Shown here: one piece after another, positions 63,649 through 64,000 of the stretch
Numbering within the stretch: the stretch's first letter is position 1
Layout: every line of letters starts with the position of its first letter
Source: an uncultured Propionivibrio sp.
GTDB lineage: Bacteria > Pseudomonadota > Gammaproteobacteria > Burkholderiales > Rhodocyclaceae
NCBI RefSeq assembly: GCF_963666255.1
Contig: NZ_OY762656.1
Location: 1,860,001-1,924,000, forward strand
Direction: 5' to 3'
DNA: 64,000 nt
Translations under genes and position numbers: made by a program
The notes under the pieces: model-generated
What the model was told of the DNA's origin: nothing
Seen by the model: only the letters and a program-made list of their open reading frames with translations
Database searches by the model: none

Positions 63649-64000
63649 GATGTCTCTCCGTTCATCGCCTCCAGCGCCACCAGCGCTGCGTCGAAATCGT
63701 AGTTGTCAAGGTGCTTTCGCATGGCATTTAATCCGGGCGATCGGTGACTGTCCGTCGAGCGCGCAATGATGTCCTCAAGCAGGTCGCCGGCCGACGCATC
63801 GCTTTCCTTCAGCAATTCACGCAGTCTGCCGAGATCGGCGCTGATGACGTTTGCATCGTCGCCTTTCGCTGGCAGGGTCGGCGTCCTTGACTCGGGCGCG
63901 TAGGTGGCGAGGAGTCGGGCGATGTCCTGGGTGACTGGCGCAAGGGATTTTTCGACCTCGGCCAGCGCCGATTCGATACGGTCCGGCCCGGTGCCTTCCG
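63636..64000 (-). CDS. C-terminal fragment of a probable hybrid sensor kinase
   Basis: This is the last 121 residues of a protein whose start lies beyond the window. The C-terminal pattern LRELLKESDASAGDLLEDI, then LNAMRKHLDNYDFDAALVALEAM, resembles the tail after the receiver and Hpt regions in BarA-like hybrid kinases of betaproteobacteria. No catalytic motif is in view, so the identity is tentative. Its stop overlaps the hemerythrin start region by up to 13 nt, showing that the two are co-transcribed. Confidence 0.45.
   Translation of the reverse strand, partial: EGTGPDRIESALAEVEKSLAPVTQDIARLLATYAPESRTPTLPAKGDDANVISADLGRLRELLKESDASAGDLLEDIIARSTDSHRSPGLNAMRKHLDNYDFDAALVALEAMNGETSWTS

Overview
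This is a contiguous chromosomal window from a GC-rich betaproteobacterium, most likely of the Rhodocyclales (Dechloromonas / Azonexus / Accumulibacter-type). That placement is an inference from several features: a DUF2863 gene, a second IF-1 gene beside a cold-shock gene, an acnB-type aconitase, a complete cbb3 oxidase cluster with FNR-type operators, a PilV/W/X/Y1 minor-pilin operon, and abundant c-di-GMP and chemosensory genes. No rRNA, insertion sequence, prophage or CRISPR array was seen. The only RNA gene found is a tRNA-Thr(CGU).

Layout. (1) 1-3450: two amidohydrolase-2 family genes (the first cut by the window edge) flank two tandem TRAP-transporter DctP binding proteins, which looks like a small catabolic uptake cassette. 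(2) 3504-5709: tRNA-Thr, a cold-shock protein, a second IF-1, a hemolysin III/PAQR membrane protein and a YaiI-type protein. (3) 5873-9287: a membrane diguanylate cyclase and a methyl-accepting chemotaxis protein. (4) 9441-18534: a type IV pilus minor-pilin operon (PilE-like, FimT, PilV, PilW, PilX, a 1723-residue PilY1), ending in a TonB-like protein. (5) 18555-23747 (minus): ribF-ileS-lspA-ispH. (6) 23927-32146: the cbb3 oxidase block ccoI-ccoS, then two FNR/ANR boxes, ccoNOQP, a terminator and ccoGH. (7) 32161-36616: an orphan gene, a ProQ/FinO protein, a Lys/Ala-rich single-pass protein, rsgA, a Ste24-type protease and orn. (8) 36650-40568 (minus): a GT39-like membrane glycosyltransferase, rpmE, rho and trxA. 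(9) 40839-43903: fdxA overlapping an AddB-like PD-(D/E)XK nuclease. (10) 44001-45986 (minus): PpiC-type isomerase, BolA, YciI, IspZ. (11) 46085-47520: an HD-GYP response regulator and an Hpt protein. (12) 47543-53415 (minus): the overlapping biotin operon bioA-F-H-C-D, preceded by a DUF2863 gene. (13) 53505-61183: yaaA, a PIN protein, dusC, a TrmB-like methyltransferase, a YkgJ-type Cys-cluster protein, a YbcJ-type S4 protein, acnB and two envelope proteins. (14) 61180-64000 (minus): a sensor with no output domain, a bacteriohemerythrin and the C-terminus of what is probably a hybrid kinase.

Together the genes describe a motile or surface-exploring respiratory bacterium. It has a micro-oxic terminal oxidase under oxygen control, biotin synthesis (bioB not in this window), twitching-pilus assembly and several c-di-GMP, phosphorelay and oxygen-sensing modules. 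Most of the window is core chromosome. The least explained parts are the TRAP/amidohydrolase cassette, the TonB-like protein ending the pilus operon, the AddB-like nuclease without an adjacent AddA, and the hemerythrin/output-less sensor pair at the right end.
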